Below, in pieces: positions 61,008 to 64,000 of a stretch of DNA of 64,000 nucleotides. The position numbers were made by a program, and so were the translations under genes. The DNA is taken from positions 4,233,001 to 4,297,000 of the forward strand of contig NZ_CP083761.1 of assembly GCF_023558375.1 (NCBI RefSeq), written 5' to 3'. The notes under the pieces were generated by a model that saw only the letters and a list, made by a program, of their open reading frames with translations, ran no database searches and was not told the DNA's origin. Position 1 is the stretch's first letter; the number at the start of each line of letters is the position of its first letter. The DNA is from Chroococcidiopsis sp. CCMEE 29 (GTDB lineage: Bacteria; Cyanobacteriota; Cyanobacteriia; Cyanobacteriales; Chroococcidiopsidaceae).

Positions 61008-61877
61008 ATGCCTCTTTACAAACTCACAGAATTTGACCCTAACTACCAAGAAACCTTTGGGGGCGAAGATGTTAAGGCAATGGATCTCTATACCGAAGGA
61101 GAGCAGAAGGTTGGCACAGTTGCCGATGTTCTGGTCGATCCTGAAGGTCGTTTCCGTTACCTAGTCATTGATACAAGCTTGGAGACTGTCGGCAAAAGAA
61201 TATTGCTACCTATTGGTCTTGCTCGCATTGATTATAATGCGGGACGTATTTATGTAGACGGTATAAGCCAAGCGCAAGTAGGACAGCTACCTGAGTACAA
61301 TGACCGCATGACGGTTGATTACGATTATGAAGAGCAGGTGCGCGGAGTTTATCGCCCACTCATTTCTGCCCCAGGCTATACCTCTACTCAGGCTAGTGCT
61401 ACTTATGACCGCGATACTTACACTTACCAGCAAGAGCCGTCTCTATATGATTTAAATGAGCAGAATCATCAAACCTTCAAACTGTATGAAGAACGGCTGA
61501 TCGCGAACAAAAATCGTGTCAAGACAGGTGAAGTCGCCATTGGCAAGCATGTTGAAACTGAAACGGCGCGGGTTTCAGTGCCGATTGAAAAAGAGCGAGT
61601 CGTGATTGAGCGAGTCACTCCTACAGATAGTGGAACTACAGTTGCCCCCAGCGAGATTAACTTCCAGGAAGGGGAAGTAGCACGCATAGAGGTTTACGAA
61701 GAAACGCCTAACATTCACAAGGAAGCTTTTGTGCGTGAGGAAGTTAGAGTCAAAAAAGTAGTAGAGCAGGAAACCGTTGAGGCAGAAGAAACGGTACGTC
61801 GAGAAGAGTTAGACATTGATACTCAGGGACGTCCAGTTATGAATGAACTGGATCAAAGTGGCAATGACCAAATTTAA
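61008..61877 (+). CDS. PRC-barrel / DUF2382 (YsnF/AvaK-type) protein, copy 1
   Basis: A 289-residue protein. The N-terminal PRC-barrel (MPLYKLTEFDPNYQETFGGED, then VGTVADVLVDPEGRFRYLVID) is followed by a variable linker and the C-terminal DUF2382 domain (KLYEERLIANKNRVKTGEVAI, VSVPIEKERVVIERV, FVREEVRVKKVVEQETVEAEE). Its neighbours at 62080 and 63345 are clear paralogs. The family includes stress-associated YsnF and Anabaena AvaK, a protein of akinetes. The ATG at 61008 begins the conserved domain; the frame extends 35 residues upstream without similarity. Confidence 0.9.
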   Translation: MPLYKLTEFDPNYQETFGGEDVKAMDLYTEGEQKVGTVADVLVDPEGRFRYLVIDTSLETVGKRILLPIGLARIDYNAGRIYVDGISQAQVGQLPEYNDRMTVDYDYEEQVRGVYRPLISAPGYTSTQASATYDRDTYTYQQEPSLYDLNEQNHQTFKLYEERLIANKNRVKTGEVAIGKHVETETARVSVPIEKERVVIERVTPTDSGTTVAPSEINFQEGEVARIEVYEETPNIHKEAFVREEVRVKKVVEQETVEAEETVRREELDIDTQGRPVMNELDQSGNDQI

Positions 61878-61931
61878 GTAACTTTTCCGCAGGTGGTTAA
61901 GGTAGTTCATTGACCTAAATGTCTAAAACCG

Positions 61932-61966
61932 AGGCAGGGTGAATTTGCCACTCTGCCTTTATATTT
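61932..61966 (+). terminator. Intrinsic terminator after DUF2382 copy 1
   Basis: AGGCAGGGTG (61932-61941) / CACTCTGCCT (61949-61958), 10 bp with one G-U pair and a 7-nt loop, followed by TTATATTT. It shows that copies 1 and 2 are separate transcripts. Confidence 0.75.
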
Positions 61967-62079
61967 ACTCCTTTCATCACTACCCACTACTGATAACTCA
62001 CTCGATAGAAAGATGGAACTGTAGCGAGATATTTTTAGCCTAGACGTTGGGTGTTGTTACTACTTCAAAGGGCGATCGC

Positions 62080-63039
62080 ATGGTTCTCCACAAACTTGAG
62101 GAGTTTTATCCAAATTATCGGGAAGAACTTTTTGATGGCGAAGATATTAAGGGGCTTGATGTTTACGCTAGGAGGACAGGCGAGAAGATTGGCAGCATTG
62201 CTACTGTGTTAGTAGATCGGCAAGGGCGCTTTCGCTATTTCATTATTAATACTGGTTTTTGGATTTTCGGCAAAAAATTTCTGCTACCAGTTGATTATTG
62301 CCAAGTTAGCGTACAAGCACGACGCATATACGCCACAGGCATTCTGAACAAAAAGCAAGTGGAAGTGCTGCCAGAGTACAACAGCAGGACTAGAATCAAT
62401 CGCTCTTATGAAGAGCGACTAACAGAGGCTTATCATAAATCTGCTATCCAGTATGCATATAAATCAGCCGTGCCTGTAGAAGCGTCTGTACCCCTGGAAA
62501 CATCAGCATCTCTGGATAGAGCCTATACCCCCTCTCGTTCAGGGGGTATTTTGACTTCTGCAATGAACTACGCTGGTCGCGATCGCCATACCTACAACTA
62601 CCAACAAGGTGTATCTGTGGATGACTTGAATGGTCGTGCTCCCACAACCACGAAATTGTATGAAGAACGGTTAGTCGCTAATAAACGCCGCCGTCAAACA
62701 GGGGAAGTAGTGGTTAGCAAGCAAGTTCAAACAGAAAAGGCACGGGTTTCGTTACCGCTAAAAAAGGAACGAGTAGTTATTGAGCGTACTAATCCAACAA
62801 CCTCTAGAAATATAGCCTCTCTTAGTAATTTTGAGTTCCGTGAAGGGGAATTAGCACGCATGAAAGTTTATGAAGAAACTCCTGATATTCACAAGGAAGC
62901 CTTTGTGCGTGAAGAAGTCAAAATTAAGAAAGAAGTAAAGCGAGATACAGTTCAAGCGGAAGAAACGGTGCGTCGAGAAATGTTAGACATCGATAGTGAA
63001 GGTCATCAGGTTGTTGATAGAAGAATTGATCGGCGCTAA
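62080..63039 (+). CDS. PRC-barrel / DUF2382 protein, copy 2 (diverged)
   Basis: A 319-residue paralog of the genes on both sides. PRC-barrel: MVLHKLEEFYPNYREELFDGED, then IGSIATVLVDRQGRFRYFI. DUF2382: KLYEERLVANKRRRQTGEVVV, VSLPLKKERVVIER, FVREEVKIKKEVKRDTVQAEE. It is the most diverged copy and is notably more basic (more Lys/Arg in both domains; it ends VVDRRIDRR), where the others are acidic. It has a longer linker carrying SVPLETSASLDRAYTPS. The ATG at 62080 is used. Confidence 0.9.
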   Translation: MVLHKLEEFYPNYREELFDGEDIKGLDVYARRTGEKIGSIATVLVDRQGRFRYFIINTGFWIFGKKFLLPVDYCQVSVQARRIYATGILNKKQVEVLPEYNSRTRINRSYEERLTEAYHKSAIQYAYKSAVPVEASVPLETSASLDRAYTPSRSGGILTSAMNYAGRDRHTYNYQQGVSVDDLNGRAPTTTKLYEERLVANKRRRQTGEVVVSKQVQTEKARVSLPLKKERVVIERTNPTTSRNIASLSNFEFREGELARMKVYEETPDIHKEAFVREEVKIKKEVKRDTVQAEETVRREMLDIDSEGHQVVDRRIDRR

Positions 63040-63094
63040 AAAGATTGTATTTAAAAATTTTAACTCCAAAGCCCTGAAATTAGTAATAAAGCTT

Positions 63095-63130
63095 AACAGG
63101 TAAGGCAATAATAAGCTCTACCTGTTTTTT
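63095..63130 (+). terminator. Intrinsic terminator after DUF2382 copy 2
   Basis: AACAGGTA (63095-63102) / TACCTGTT (63119-63126), then TTTT. The remaining 200 bp to copy 3 are AT-rich with no gene; they must hold its promoter. Confidence 0.8.
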
Positions 63131-63344
63131 GATTAGTAAAAATGTTCTACTTATCCCAATTAAAAACTTTCAATTGTTGAGATTAATGAAGTAATTGCCA
63201 TTATTATCTAATTGTATAAATATCTAATATCTACCCTTTGTTATGGGTTAAATTGATTTGATTATGTCATTGGGAAGATGAGAAAAAGTATTTAACCTTT
63301 TAGATTTATATTGTGTAACAAATTTACAGTGGGAGAAGAATAGC

Positions 63345-64000
63345 ATGGCTCTTTACAAAATAGAAGAATTTGCTCCAGATTATCGTGATAGTTTTGATGG
63401 TAAAGACATCAAAGGTCATGGTGTTTATACAGAAGGTGATGAAAAGGTTGGTACAGTCAGCGATATTCTAGTAGATGAAGAGGGTCGTCTTCGCTACTTT
63501 GTCGTCGACTTAGGCTTCTGGATTTTTGGTAAGAAAGTGTTGCTGCCGGTTGGTCGTTCTCAGATCGACTATCAAGCTGATCGAGTCTATGCCGTGGGTT
63601 TGAGCAGACAGCAAGCAGAAGACTTGCCTGAGTTCAATGAAAACATGACGGTTGATTATGACTACGAAGAGCGGGTAAGAGGCGTTTATCGTACTCCTGC
63701 TGCTGGAGCAACTGGTACTCGGGCTACAGAACTACCTGTAGAGAGAGCAACACCTTTAGAGGCATCAGCACCTCTGGATAATGCATACGCAGCTTCTGGA
63801 ACAGGCGCTTACAGCCGCGATACCTATAACTATCAGCAAGAACCGGCACTGTATGGGCTAAATGAGCAGAACCATCAAAATCTGAGACTGTACGAAGAAC
63901 GGCTAGTTGCTAACAAACGCCGTGTTAAGACAGGGGAAGTTGCAATTGGCAAGCACGTTGAAACAGAAACTCAGCGAATTTCTGTGCCAGTTGAAAAAGA
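63345..64000 (+). CDS. PRC-barrel / DUF2382 protein, copy 3 (3' end outside window)
   Basis: The ATG at 63345, with GGGAGAAG about 8 nt upstream, opens a frame that reaches the window end (218 codons). MALYKIEEFAPDYRDSFDGKD and VGTVSDILVDEEGRLRYFVVD form the PRC-barrel; the linker has VERATPLEASAPLDNAYAAS; DUF2382 begins at LRLYEERLVANKRRVKTGEV and is cut at ISVPVEKE. It is closer to copy 1 than to copy 2 in the barrel-to-linker junction (ENMTVDYDYEERVRGVYR), but shares GFWIFGKKVLLPV with copy 2. The array may continue beyond the window. Confidence 0.93.
   Translation, partial: MALYKIEEFAPDYRDSFDGKDIKGHGVYTEGDEKVGTVSDILVDEEGRLRYFVVDLGFWIFGKKVLLPVGRSQIDYQADRVYAVGLSRQQAEDLPEFNENMTVDYDYEERVRGVYRTPAAGATGTRATELPVERATPLEASAPLDNAYAASGTGAYSRDTYNYQQEPALYGLNEQNHQNLRLYEERLVANKRRVKTGEVAIGKHVETETQRISVPVEK

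Overview
This window is cyanobacterial chromosome. The evidence is the gene content: the chlorophyll genes acsF and chlI, the ClpR/ClpP3 pair, the acpP-fabF-tkt order, CRR7, the DUF2499/DUF3593 pair, cyanobacterial-type glgC and dnaK, and very frequent HIP1-type GCGATCGC octamers. Short-period tandem repeats lie between many genes, as is usual in large-genome cyanobacteria. The tandem stress-type PRC-barrel/DUF2382 genes at the right end would suit a desiccation-tolerant lineage, but the species cannot be fixed from the sequence.

Layout. 1-6.6 kb: the start of a long coiled-coil protein, a DUF72 protein, a J-domain/pentapeptide-repeat fusion, small enzymes, a proline-alternating peptide and an outer-membrane barrel. 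6.8-12.9 kb: hemW, a PIN/TRAM membrane protein, a secreted protein, a PrlF/YhaV toxin-antitoxin pair and a von Willebrand A protein. 13-19.4 kb: clpR-clpP3-J protein-moaD, an HtrA-type protease, then thrC with a MoaD/ThiS-like carrier. 20.2-23.8 kb: acsF, an outer-membrane protein, a nucleotidyltransferase-like/HTH two-gene module with a palindromic operator candidate, and an IS200/IS605-like non-coding element. 23.8-29.6 kb: a carotenoid-desaturase-like flavoprotein, chlI, a methyltransferase, an SDR, a decayed small gene and a response regulator. 30-48.6 kb: mostly housekeeping (CRR7, lipid kinase, sensor kinase, ychF, PLP decarboxylase, dusB, dnaK, glgC, hisA, csaB). 48.7-50.4 kb: an insertion sequence that has split an SRPBCC gene. 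50.6-60.9 kb: tkt, fabF, acpP, an HdrB-like protein, lpxD, a flavoprotein, a 52-residue rubredoxin, a ChaB-type stress protein and a KDPG aldolase. 61-64 kb: three tandem PRC-barrel/DUF2382 paralogs, the last cut by the window end.

How the genes fit together. The core is photosynthetic and housekeeping: chlorophyll synthesis, fatty acid and lipid A synthesis, Calvin/pentose phosphate flux, glycogen synthesis and protein quality control. On top of this sit accessory layers: two toxin-antitoxin-like modules, a recent insertion sequence, remnants of decayed genes and several repeat families.

The most notable observations are: (1) an IS insertion with 13-bp terminal inverted repeats and a TATG target duplication, after whose removal an SRPBCC frame can be read through exactly; (2) the DUF6932-like/HTH pair preceded by a perfect 9-bp inverted repeat, a plausible self-regulated module; (3) an inverted pair of about 85-bp dispersed repeats around a conserved hairpin; (4) two unrelated-locus small proteins made almost wholly of proline at every second residue; (5) the triplicated DUF2382 locus.
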